DNA of 64,000 nucleotides, from assembly GCF_002174455.2 (NCBI RefSeq), contig NZ_CP147246.1, forward strand, positions 3,043,001 to 3,107,000, in the 5' to 3' direction. This document shows, in pieces, positions 47,659 to 54,666 of the stretch. The position numbers and the translations under genes were made by a program. How positions within the stretch are numbered: position 1 is the first letter of the stretch; the number at the start of each line of letters is the position of its first letter. The notes beneath the pieces were generated by a model, which saw only the letters and a list, made by a program, of their open reading frames with translations, made no database searches and was not told where the DNA came from. This stretch comes from Enterococcus sp. 9D6_DIV0238. Lineage in GTDB: Bacteria; Bacillota; Bacilli; Lactobacillales; Enterococcaceae.

Positions 47659-48300
47659 ATGGCAGTGATCGTTTTAGCAGGTACAATTGGTGCAGGAAAG
47701 TCCAGTTTGACAGAAATTATTTCAGAACATTTAGGTTCAGAGGCATTTTATGAATCTGTTGATGATAATGAAGTATTACCTTTGTTTTATGCAGATCCTC
47801 AAAAATATGCATTTCTATTACAAATTTATTTTTTAAACAAACGTTTTGATAGCATTAAACAAGCGTTATCTCATGAAAATAATGTATTAGATCGTTCGAT
47901 CTACGAAGATTCATTGCTTTTCCATTTGAATGCTGACTTGGGCAGAGCAAATGAAACTGAGGTGAAGGTCTACGATTCGTTGTTAGAAAACATGCTGCAG
48001 GAACTACCGTACGCTGCACATAAAAAGCGTCCAGATCTATTAGTTCATATCAAGGTATCTTTTCCCAAAATGCTGGAACGAATCAAACGACGTGGACGTT
48101 CATACGAGCAGGTCGACGATGATCCAGAACTCTATGAATACTACAAAGAGCTAAATAGCCGCTATGAAAAATGGTTTGAAGACTATGATGAAAGTCCAAA
48201 AATTCAAATCGATGGAGATAAATATGATTTTATCGAAAATGATGAAGCAAAAAAAGAAGTGATTCAATTGATTGAAAATAAACTGGCTGAAATCAACTAG
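47659..48300 (+). CDS. Deoxynucleoside kinase (dAK/dGK type)
   Basis: A 213-residue deoxynucleoside kinase that phosphorylates imported deoxynucleosides. The P-loop is LAGTIGAGKSSL (about 6-17), the substrate-fixing region YESVDDNEVLPLFYADP (about 30-46), the catalytic D-R-S in NVLDRSIYEDS (about 76) and the lid arginines in IKRRGRSYEQ (about 147). Spacing of 18 bp to the transporter gene with AGGTAGGGAG as ribosome site indicates one operon: uptake, then trapping by phosphorylation. Base specificity cannot be read from the sequence. Confidence 0.92.
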   Translation: MAVIVLAGTIGAGKSSLTEIISEHLGSEAFYESVDDNEVLPLFYADPQKYAFLLQIYFLNKRFDSIKQALSHENNVLDRSIYEDSLLFHLNADLGRANETEVKVYDSLLENMLQELPYAAHKKRPDLLVHIKVSFPKMLERIKRRGRSYEQVDDDPELYEYYKELNSRYEKWFEDYDESPKIQIDGDKYDFIENDEAKKEVIQLIENKLAEIN

Positions 48301-48316
48301 TTTAAATGAAATAATG

Positions 48317-48357
48317 AAAGATGAGGTAAAGAAGACCGTTTTTATCTCATCTTTTTA
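48317..48357 (+). terminator. Terminator after the kinase gene
   Basis: AAAGATGAG / CTCATCTTT with inner AAA/TTT pairing, then TTTTATG. Confidence 0.75.
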
Positions 48358-48465
48358 TGTTCTGCATTAAAAATATAATTCTTTCACTGTAAATCCGAAC
48401 TCTCTATTGCTTTTCCTGTACTTTTTCATTAGAATGAGTGAAGCGCATAAAAGAAGGAGCGACCT

Positions 48466-49836
48466 ATGAATAATTTTCCAGTAAAAAAAAATGAAACGAT
48501 CGAAGTAGAGATCATTGATTTGACCCATGAAGGAATGGGTGTAGCTAAAATCGATGGTTATCCGCTATTTATAGAAGATGCTTTACCAGGTGAGAAAATC
48601 GAAATCAAAGTCCTGAAAGTCGGTAAAAGCTTTGGATATGGAAAAGTAGTGACTATTTTAAAATCGAGTGAAGACCGTGTACCAGTCAAGGATCGAAATT
48701 TTACCAAAGTCGGCATCAGCCCACTGCAGCATCTAGCTTATGGAGCCCAATTAAATTTCAAGACCAACCAAGTAAAAAACGTGATGCAGCGTGTAGCCAA
48801 ATTGCCGGATGTGCCAGTTTTAGATACTTTAGGAATGAAAAACCCATGGGGCTATCGTAATAAAGCACAAATTCCAGTAAGAAAAATCGATAATCAATTA
48901 CAAACAGGTTTCTTTAGAAAAAATAGCCATGATTTGATTCCATTGGAACATTTTTATATCCAAGATCCTAAGATCGATGAAGCAGTGATCAAGATTCGTG
49001 ATATCATGAGACGTTACAGTGTGAAACCATATAATGAGTCTGATAACACTGGAAACTTACGACATATCGTTGTTCGTAGAGGCTATCATACTGGAGAAAT
49101 GATGGTAGTTCTGATTACAAGAACACCAAAACTATTCCCGACAAGTAAAATCGTCCCTGATATTTTAGAGGCGCTTCCTGAAGTGGTTAGCATCGTACAG
49201 AATGTCAATCCGAAAAAAACAAATGTCATTTTTGGTGATGAAACAATTTTACTTCATGGTGAAGATCAGATCATTGATACGATTTTTGATTTGAAATTTG
49301 AAATTTCTTCTCGTTCATTCTATCAAGTCAATCCACAGCAAACAGAAGTAATGTATAATAAAGTAAAAGAGTACGCAGCTTTAACAGGTAATGAAGTAGT
49401 TGTTGATGCCTATTGTGGTATCGGTACGATCGGTCTGACTTTAGCAAAAGATGCGAAACAGGTTTATGGTGTGGAAGTTATTGAAGAAGCCGTGAAAAAT
49501 GCGGAAAGTAATGCTCAACTAAACGGTATTACAAATGCGACCTTTACTGCTGGACTTGTGGAAGAAGCGTTACCAAGATTATTGGAACAAGAGATCAAAC
49601 CAGATGTTGTGATCGTTGATCCTCCACGTAAAGGCTTGGAAGCAAGCTTAGTCGATACCTTGATCGAAACAAAACCAGAGCGCATTGTTTACGTTAGCTG
49701 TAATCCTGCAACACTAGGAAGAGATCTCGCTTTGTTGGTAGAGGGTGGTTATGAAGTAAAAGAAGTTCAACCAGTAGATAATTTCCCTCAAACGACCCAT
49801 ATCGAGTCAGTGACGTTACTGACAAAGGTGGTGTAA
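48466..49836 (+). CDS. rlmCD: 23S rRNA m5U methyltransferase (RlmCD/RumA-type)
   Basis: A 456-residue SAM-dependent RNA uracil-C5 methyltransferase. An N-terminal TRAM domain (about 5-60, IEVEIIDLTHEGMGVAKIDG) precedes the linker and the Rossmann-like domain with DAYCGIGTIGLTLAK (about 319-333), VDPPRKGLEASL (about 385) and the catalytic cysteine in YVSCNPATLGRDL (about 408-420). The four-cysteine iron-sulfur cluster of E. coli RlmD is not apparent, as in many Firmicute members. In Firmicutes such enzymes methylate U747 and/or U1939. GAAGGAG is 7-8 bases before ATG. A 42-codon gene follows with only two bases between stop and start. Confidence 0.92.
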   Translation: MNNFPVKKNETIEVEIIDLTHEGMGVAKIDGYPLFIEDALPGEKIEIKVLKVGKSFGYGKVVTILKSSEDRVPVKDRNFTKVGISPLQHLAYGAQLNFKTNQVKNVMQRVAKLPDVPVLDTLGMKNPWGYRNKAQIPVRKIDNQLQTGFFRKNSHDLIPLEHFYIQDPKIDEAVIKIRDIMRRYSVKPYNESDNTGNLRHIVVRRGYHTGEMMVVLITRTPKLFPTSKIVPDILEALPEVVSIVQNVNPKKTNVIFGDETILLHGEDQIIDTIFDLKFEISSRSFYQVNPQQTEVMYNKVKEYAALTGNEVVVDAYCGIGTIGLTLAKDAKQVYGVEVIEEAVKNAESNAQLNGITNATFTAGLVEEALPRLLEQEIKPDVVIVDPPRKGLEASLVDTLIETKPERIVYVSCNPATLGRDLALLVEGGYEVKEVQPVDNFPQTTHIESVTLLTKVV

Positions 49837-49838
49837 AG

Positions 49839-49967
49839 ATGGATACAAAAAAGAAAATGCTTGAGCTGATCAAAAAGAAACAAAGCGGTGGTAGATCTAA
49901 GCAGATGGAAGCACCAAAGAATGATCGTAGAAATATGCGAAAAGGACCAAAAATATACAATAAATAA
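49839..49967 (+). CDS. Small basic protein (42 residues) coupled to the methyltransferase
   Basis: MDTKKKMLELIKKKQSGG opens a 42-residue, very basic, Lys/Arg-rich protein ending RRNMRKGPKIYNK. AAAGGTGG lies 7 bases before ATG, overlapping the end of the methyltransferase gene. The stop is followed within a few bases by a strong terminator. The strong ribosome site, translational coupling and position argue for a real gene. Composition suggests RNA or ribosome binding; no family is recognised. Confidence 0.65.
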   Translation: MDTKKKMLELIKKKQSGGRSKQMEAPKNDRRNMRKGPKIYNK

Positions 49968-49970
49968 TAA

Positions 49971-50019
49971 AAAACCAATGCCGTTCCACATTTCTGTGAA
50001 GAATGGCATTGGTTTTTTT
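49971..50019. terminator. Bidirectional terminator between the small basic gene and the ROK gene
   Basis: AAAACCAATGCC / GGCATTGGTTTTTTT with TTC/GAA inner pairs. Confidence 0.9.
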
Positions 50020-50020
50020 A

Positions 50021-50959
50021 CTATGATCGTGAATATGTCTCTTGATAATGAAGTGCTGCGCCAATCAAGTTGGCATCCTTTTTAAAGTGGCAAATTTTTA
50101 TATTGGGTACCAATAATTCATGTTCTTTTTTTAATAAGCTTCGATAAATATCGATTTTAGGTTTTTGGCTCACTAATAATTCAGTGATCCTTTTATTTAG
50201 ATTAGGTAATAACTCAGGATTATTACTGATTCCTCCGCCTAAACCAATGAATTCTGGAGCGAAGGCGTCATTTAGAAAAATCATGATCTCTGCAAGTGCT
50301 GAATACATGCGCTCGATTTCTTGACGTGCAACATCATTTCCTTGTTTTGCAAGCTCAAATACATCTTTTCCTTCGATCGTACTTGGCCATTTAAAATTTT
50401 TTAAAGAGACTGTTCTTCCTAGCTGAACAGGAGAAACGTGTGAGTTATTTATCATTTTTATTGCATCGGCAATCAATTTCTCGACTGTATCGATTTTTTC
50501 AGCAGCGTTTTTAAGAATGCGTCCATCTTTTACGATGGATAAACCAACACCTGATCCAATAATCGTAAATAATGCATTTTGCTGATTTTTACCGATCCCT
50601 AAAGTCATCTCAGCTAATGCCGCACTATCTGCATCATTTTGTAATGAGACAGGTAAGCCCACGAATTCAGAAAACTCTTTTTGAAATTCACCTATATGCA
50701 AAAAAGGAACATAGCTCAGTCCCCTAATCATTCCAGTCGATTCATCAGGTTCTCCAGGGCAGCTGACAGCTACTCCGATGATCGAAAATTCATCTGAAAA
50801 TCGTTCATATAATTGCTGTACGGATGCATAAAACTGTTTTCTAGTTCGCGGCGTAGGAAAAATACTTTGGTGATACAATGTTTCATGACACCAAATGCCA
50901 TATTTAACAGCCGAGCCTCCTATGTCAAGAACTAATAATGCTTGTTTACGAGTAATCAT
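50021..50959 (-). CDS. Atypical ROK-family sugar kinase-like protein
   Basis: A 312-residue protein with the ASKHA/ROK fold. The phosphate-1 loop is LVLDIGGSAVKYGI (about 8-21), the catalytic-base region VSLQNDADSAALAE (about 103-116) has the expected Asp, and the adenosine loop is FIGLGGGISNN (about 241). It lacks both the G-E-I-G-H motif and the C-x-C-G-x(2)-G-C zinc site that normally follow the GSGVG stretch (here ILKNAAEKIDTVEKL). No N-terminal DNA-binding domain is present, so it is kinase-like rather than NagC-like. Its sugar, if any, is unknown. Confidence 0.82.
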   Translation of the reverse strand: MITRKQALLVLDIGGSAVKYGIWCHETLYHQSIFPTPRTRKQFYASVQQLYERFSDEFSIIGVAVSCPGEPDESTGMIRGLSYVPFLHIGEFQKEFSEFVGLPVSLQNDADSAALAEMTLGIGKNQQNALFTIIGSGVGLSIVKDGRILKNAAEKIDTVEKLIADAIKMINNSHVSPVQLGRTVSLKNFKWPSTIEGKDVFELAKQGNDVARQEIERMYSALAEIMIFLNDAFAPEFIGLGGGISNNPELLPNLNKRITELLVSQKPKIDIYRSLLKKEHELLVPNIKICHFKKDANLIGAALHYQETYSRS

Positions 50960-51056
50960 AACGTGAGATCCTTTCGATGGAATAGGTTTCTTACAATCTT
51001 TTTAGGTATCTTGGAATTAAAAAAACAAATCACATCGTTCATTATCTTGGAACAGT

Positions 51057-51085
51057 GTGACATAACTATATTTTTATGCTATGAT
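51057..51085 (+). promoter_or_regulatory. Promoter of the type I antitoxin RNA
   Basis: -35 GTGACA (51057-51062), 17-bp spacer, -10 TATGAT (51080-51085). Confidence 0.65.
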
Positions 51086-51091
51086 GAATAT

Positions 51092-51207
51092 GAAAAGAGG
51101 TAGAATTTCCTACCTCTCTTGTAGACCCGTTCAAAAGACGGTGACTATAATTAAATTTGTGAAGCCATCTAATTACTGTCCAAGTGGAATTAGATGGTTA
51201 TTTTTTG
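51092..51207 (+). ncRNA. Antisense RNA of a type I toxin-antitoxin module
   Basis: The predicted start is about 7 bp after the TATGAT box. The RNA would contain hairpin AGAGGTAG/CTACCTCT (51096-51117) and CCCGTTCAAAAGACGG. It ends in a terminator CCATCTAAT/ATTAGATGG with GTTATTTTTT (51165-51207). Its last ~35 bases are complementary to the 3' end of the toxin gene on the other strand. The convergent overlapping layout is that of txpA/ratA-type and related modules. The 74-codon plus-strand frame here is not considered coding. Confidence 0.65.
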
Positions 51208-51283
51208 GTTTATCTTGGTCTATGATCAGCACAACTAAAGTTGCAAATGCAACCATCAGCGTAAGTGCTTCAAAAACAGACAT
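51173..51283 (-). CDS. Type I toxin, small holin-like membrane peptide
   Basis: A 36-residue peptide, beginning MSVFEALTLMVAFATL, with one membrane helix followed by a polar tail (DQDKPKNNHLI...). Sequence and length match the putative holin-like toxin (Hol_Tox) peptides common in Firmicutes, which damage the membrane when their antisense RNA is lost. GGAAAGGAA lies 6 bases before ATG. The mRNA would run on through a terminator AGAGGTAGG..CTACCTCTTTT on the minus strand (about 51096-51119). The upstream leader (51290-51360) is G-rich (AAAAAGGGGGGATGC) and could fold over the ribosome site. Confidence 0.72.
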   Translation of the reverse strand: MSVFEALTLMVAFATLVVLIIDQDKPKNNHLIPLGQ

Positions 51284-51419
51284 GTCTATTCCTTTCCAGG
51301 GATAAAGCAGAGAACCATAAGCATCCCCCCTTTTTCTAGGAGTTAGCCACCATCTTTTTCACTTTTCTACTCATCGATCATAACATAGTTCATTTAATAA
51401 ATCTGGCTCGTTTTTGTAA

Positions 51420-52082
51420 TTAGGCAGAGAAAAAATCAAGTAACGGCTCTGCTAAGATATCATTATCGATAATATAGCTACCGTGATCTTGGTTTTCCAT
51501 GATTTTCAAATCAGAAGCTTCAATCAGTTGATGCATTTGTTCAAATATCTCTGGTTCGCATAGATCATCATCAGCAGCGATGATCAGTGTAGGGACTTCG
51601 ATTTTACGTAATTCTTGCAAAGGAATATTTGGTTGTTCCATCATCAATTTAAAAAAAGGATCTTTCGTTTCTTCATATTTTTCGACAATATGGTCAAATA
51701 TTTCAGGTTTTAGCTGATCAGGGCTTGTATTGGCGCCTAAAAGAGCTAGTTTATTGAGACAAGATAATTTTTTGATGCCCATGAGGATCGCTAAGATTGC
51801 ACCATCACTGAAACCAACGATATTGACCTTTTCAAGCTTCGACACATCGATAAAATCAATGATATCATCAGCCATTCGTTCATAATCATACTGTTCTGTC
51901 TGGGCGCTTTTTCCGTGATTACGGCTATCGATCGCATACACTGTAAATTTTTTTTGTAATTTTTGACTTAGTCGATCGAAAATATGATGATCCTCCCCAT
52001 TGCCGTGTAGTAATAGCATTGGCTCTCCTTGACCTGATTTTGTATAAAAAAGTTCAGTACCATTAACGTTGATCATTGTCAT
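51420..52082 (-). CDS. Alpha/beta-hydrolase
   Basis: A 220-residue soluble alpha/beta hydrolase. The lead is NGTELFYTKSGQGEPMLLLH with the H-G oxyanion motif (LLHGNGEDHHIF, about 24-35). The nucleophile elbow reads V-G-F-S-D-G-A (about 90-96), and the catalytic acid and His are in IIAADDDLCEP and NQDHGSYI. AGGAGG lies 8-9 bases before the first ATG. It is transcribed in the same direction as the MerR gene, which is upstream of it, but the gap of about 100 bp contains no clear shared signal. Substrate unknown. Confidence 0.85.
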   Translation of the reverse strand: MTMINVNGTELFYTKSGQGEPMLLLHGNGEDHHIFDRLSQKLQKKFTVYAIDSRNHGKSAQTEQYDYERMADDIIDFIDVSKLEKVNIVGFSDGAILAILMGIKKLSCLNKLALLGANTSPDQLKPEIFDHIVEKYEETKDPFFKLMMEQPNIPLQELRKIEVPTLIIAADDDLCEPEIFEQMHQLIEASDLKIMENQDHGSYIIDNDILAEPLLDFFSA

Positions 52083-52179
52083 AATATGTTCCTCCTGGTG
52101 GTCATTTTTATTGTATTACTAAAAAGAAGTATAACAAATGAACCTTGACAGCATCATGTCAAGGTTGAAAAAATCTTAT

Positions 52180-52551
52180 TTATTTTCTTCGACTAGTATC
52201 GACTTTCTTTTGGTATTTCTCGATCTTATAATCCAGCATATCGATTCCTTCTTGAATTTGTTTCATTTCATTTAAAGCAATTTGTTTCTGCTTTTGTAAA
52301 AGCGCCAATCGATTTTGATTTGTTGCATCTCCTTCGTGCCACCAGTCGATGTATTGTTTGAGATCTTCGATCGTCATACCAGTCTTTTTTAAGTGTAAGA
52401 AAAAATCGATCCATTCTTTATTCTGTTCATCATAAATTCGAATATTATTTTGGTCTCTATTTACGGTAATAAGACCTTCTTTTTCATAAAAACGTAAAGT
52501 ATATGGACTCAGACCTGTGATTTGTGAAAATTCTTGGATTTTATAAGTCAT
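52180..52551 (-). CDS. MerR-family transcriptional regulator
   Basis: A 123-residue MerR-type activator/repressor. The winged helix is YKIQEFSQITGLSPYTLRFYEKEGLI (about 3-28, with the R-F-Y-E hallmark), then a dimerisation coiled coil (about 80-118, NRLALLQKQKQIALNEMKQI...). No metal-binding cysteines are present, so the signal is probably organic or conformational (BmrR/TipA-like). It is divergent from the truncated MFS gene. Both promoters have the over-long 19-bp spacer with a central dyad that MerR proteins act on. Confidence 0.9.
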   Translation of the reverse strand: MTYKIQEFSQITGLSPYTLRFYEKEGLITVNRDQNNIRIYDEQNKEWIDFFLHLKKTGMTIEDLKQYIDWWHEGDATNQNRLALLQKQKQIALNEMKQIQEGIDMLDYKIEKYQKKVDTSRRK

Positions 52552-52583
52552 TGCTTCCTCCTCCTGAACAGTTTTCTCGTTTC

Positions 52584-52614
52584 ATTTTACCACGTAGAGT
52601 TGGCTCTAAGTCAA
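52584..52614 (-). promoter_or_regulatory. MerR-type promoter for the merR gene (19-bp spacer)
   Basis: Minus strand: -35 TTGACT, 19-bp spacer containing TAGAG..CTCTA, -10 TAAAAT. Confidence 0.65.
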
Positions 52615-52639
52615 GCTTTGTTATTTTTTTTATAGTTCC

Positions 52640-52670
52640 TTGACTTTGAGTGTACTCTAAGAGGTATCCT
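52640..52670 (+). promoter_or_regulatory. MerR-type promoter for the MFS/peptide operon (19-bp spacer)
   Basis: Plus strand: -35 TTGACT (52640-52645), 19-bp spacer containing TTGAGTGTACTCTAA, -10 TATCCT (52665-52670). The dyad half-site ACTCTAA matches that of the divergent promoter. Confidence 0.7.
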
Positions 52671-52701
52671 GAAAAAGAAAAGAGCTTGAGGAGGGAAAAA
52701 A

Positions 52702-53286
52702 GTGGACAGTTTAAAAATGAGGAAAATTTCGATTTTAGCAGTATCATTGATCGTTGTTTCAGGTGCCGCGATTGGAGCAAATCTACCAGCAATCGCTCAA
52801 ACATTTCCTGAGATCCCATTGCCATTGGTAGAGATGCTAACAACGATTCCAGCACTATTCATTATTCCAGCTGTATTATTGAGTACAAAGATTGCTAAAT
52901 GTATAGGCTATAAAAAGTCAGTGTTGCTGGGATTAGGAATTGTTTTGATTTCAGGGATCATTCCAGCTATAGTGACTAACTTTGCGATCATATTTATTTC
53001 TAGAGCCTGTTTTGGTTTTGGTATAGGGATGTTCAATTCGCTGCTTATTTCAATTATTAGCTATTTTTATCATGGAAATGAACGAGCGGCAGCAATCGGA
53101 TTTCAAAGTGCATTTGAAGGGATCGGCGGAATGTCATTGACGTTTGTTGTGGGGCAGTTACTGAAAATCAATTGGCAGGCATCCTTTTGGGTTTATCTGA
53201 TTGTAGTACCGATTTTTATTTTGTTTGCTCTAATAGAACAATTTAACCTGTTATCTTTTAGAAAATTGGAAGGGAGGTATGAATAA
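52702..53286 (+). CDS. Half-length MFS transporter (N-terminal six helices)
   Basis: A 194-residue protein equal to the first half of a drug-efflux-type MFS transporter: helices at about 8-28, 45-64, 73-92, 96-118, 134-155 and 163-182, with the R-x-x-x-G-F-G motif after helix 4 (ISRACFGFGIGMFN). A full member has about 390-400 residues. Here the frame stops after helix 6, and the stop overlaps the start of a small peptide gene. The start is GTG, with GAGGAGG 7 bases upstream. It is either a truncated remnant (the second half was not found anywhere downstream) or a half-size transporter working as a dimer. Its promoter looks MerR-controlled. Confidence 0.75.
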   Translation: MDSLKMRKISILAVSLIVVSGAAIGANLPAIAQTFPEIPLPLVEMLTTIPALFIIPAVLLSTKIAKCIGYKKSVLLGLGIVLISGIIPAIVTNFAIIFISRACFGFGIGMFNSLLISIISYFYHGNERAAAIGFQSAFEGIGGMSLTFVVGQLLKINWQASFWVYLIVVPIFILFALIEQFNLLSFRKLEGRYE

Positions 53287-53381
53287 TGGAATTCAAAAAA
53301 GTTGAAGAAAAAGACGCTAACTTTATTATTGTCGGCGGACTTTTAGTTGTCGGTGGATTGATTGCAGCTGTAGTTTGCTAA
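53286..53381 (+). CDS. 31-residue peptide, candidate RiPP precursor
   Basis: A 31-residue peptide. Residues 1-13 (MEFKKVEEKDANF) are charged and look like a leader. Residues 14-30 are purely hydrophobic and Gly-rich (IIVGGLLVVGGLIAAVV), and the last residue is the only Cys. GGGAGG lies 8 bases before ATG. The ATG overlaps the stop of the MFS half-gene (TAATG), so it is translationally coupled. Downstream on the same strand lie an M50 protease with a PqqD-like domain, an E1-like enzyme and an ABC exporter pair, the equipment of a modified-peptide locus. A simple small membrane protein is the alternative. No known precursor is recognised. Confidence 0.7.
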   Translation: MEFKKVEEKDANFIIVGGLLVVGGLIAAVVC

Positions 53382-53510
53382 TCAGACTAAAATTTAATTC
53401 TCAGAATATAAACTTTACGTGTTATAGATGCTGAATTACTTATGAGGTTTGTTAAAAAAAATTTACTTCTGAGGATTAAAGTAGTAGGAAAGTTCAATCA
53501 ACATTTTTAT

Positions 53511-53590
53511 GCGGGAGTATCCAAGGGGAGATATGACTTTATCAAGACCAAATTAATTGATTATTTGGAGATAAGTGCCTTGGCTCCCGC
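53511..53590 (+). ncRNA. Structured RNA element between the peptide gene and the protease gene
   Basis: Outer stem GCGGGAG/CTCCCGC, second stem CCAAGG/CCTTGG, then an internal region with GATA/TATC and a terminal hairpin CCAAAT/ATTTGG (9-base loop). Only TACTATTT follows, so it is a poor terminator. It could be a processing site or attenuator that raises peptide output relative to the enzymes, or a sensor. The acceptor-like 7-bp stem is not a tRNA, since no T-loop sequence is present. Confidence 0.5.
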
Positions 53591-53678
53591 TACTATTTAA
53601 AAGTACCTGACGATAATTAGAAATAGGAAGAGTATCACTTGATAATAGGGGTGATCTACTTTTTGAGGGGAATAACTT

Positions 53679-54638
53679 ATGTATGATTATGACTTAAATT
53701 CTTTGATTTGTTATCAACGTCTTCAAAATCAAGAAGAGTATCATCTTTATGATGGCCTTAGTAACCAACATTATCTTGTTAGTGAGAAGGAAATTACATT
53801 TTTATCTATGCTGGAAAAAAATTATTCTCTCTCTGAACTGGAAGCAAATTCAAAATACACTCAGGCTGAAATTATATCGTTTATGGAAGTCTTTGAATCG
53901 ATTGGGTTGCTTAATCCAACGAAAAAAAAATCATTTTTAAGAGTGAATGTTTCAAAAGTTAAGAAGAGCTCTACATCTATAGTTCTAGAAAAATTATGTT
54001 TTATATTCCTTATTATTGGAGGAATAATTGCAGTAGCATTTTCGACTTTTTTTTCTATGAGTGAATATGTTTCTGCTTGGAAATCTATAGAGGAGCAAAA
54101 CTTGATTTTTCTATTCATCCAAGTGTTTTTGATAACAGTAGTCAGCATTTTAATTCACGAAATCGGTCATTTTCTTTTTGCCATTAATAGAGGATTACTT
54201 GTTCCTACGATTTCTTTGAATATAAAAAAGGGCTTAGTCAGTGTTGATACTACAGGAATACAATTTTTACAGGAGCTGAACGATAAAATAGCTATTTTAT
54301 TCGCGGGTCCACTTTTTAATCTTGTTTTGAGTTTATACTCTTTTCTGGGAGGAATGCTTGCGGGAGAGACAAAATCATTTTGGTTATTGGTCAGTGTGAT
54401 CAATTTTCTTTTTTTTATACAAAATATGTGCTTATTATTTAGCCAAAGCGATGGACAAAAAATTTTGACTGAGCTGACTCAATCGAGCTTGATTGCAGAT
54501 AATATGAATATTTTTTATTTTTTTAAAAATATGAATGATTTAAATCTTCAGAGACTATGCTTCTTTTTATTCCTATGGAGTCAAAAAATAGTACTTGTAG
54601 CTATGCTCATTATTGCCATAGCGGAAATTTTTGAATGA
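53679..54638 (+). CDS. M50-family membrane metalloprotease with PqqD-like N-terminus (YydH-like)
   Basis: A 319-residue protein. Residues 1-80 (YHLYDGLSNQHYLVSEKEIT ... SFMEVFESIGLL) have the pattern of a PqqD-like peptide-recognition domain. Membrane helices follow (about 104-126, 142-168, 205-228, 233-255, 295-318). The zinc site is H160-E-I-G-H164, with a third ligand Asp258 in the closing S-D-G-Q-K-I-L, as in S2P proteases. Such proteins (for example YydH) cut leader peptides near the membrane. GAGGGGAATA is the ribosome site. The gene lies directly after the structured RNA and before the E1-like gene. It is the likely maturation protease of the 31-residue peptide. Confidence 0.8.
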   Translation: MYDYDLNSLICYQRLQNQEEYHLYDGLSNQHYLVSEKEITFLSMLEKNYSLSELEANSKYTQAEIISFMEVFESIGLLNPTKKKSFLRVNVSKVKKSSTSIVLEKLCFIFLIIGGIIAVAFSTFFSMSEYVSAWKSIEEQNLIFLFIQVFLITVVSILIHEIGHFLFAINRGLLVPTISLNIKKGLVSVDTTGIQFLQELNDKIAILFAGPLFNLVLSLYSFLGGMLAGETKSFWLLVSVINFLFFIQNMCLLFSQSDGQKILTELTQSSLIADNMNIFYFFKNMNDLNLQRLCFFLFLWSQKIVLVAMLIIAIAEIFE

Positions 54639-54666
54639 GGTCGCGCTTTGAAAGGACGTGTGAAAT

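Noticed and set aside
51081..51305. 74-codon plus-strand open frame
   Set aside because: It runs over the antisense RNA and the toxin gene complement, has no ribosome site, and the minus-strand toxin explains the region better.
53511..53590. tRNA-like 7-bp closing stem
   Set aside because: No T-arm consensus, no recognisable anticodon arm; it fits a nested hairpin element better.
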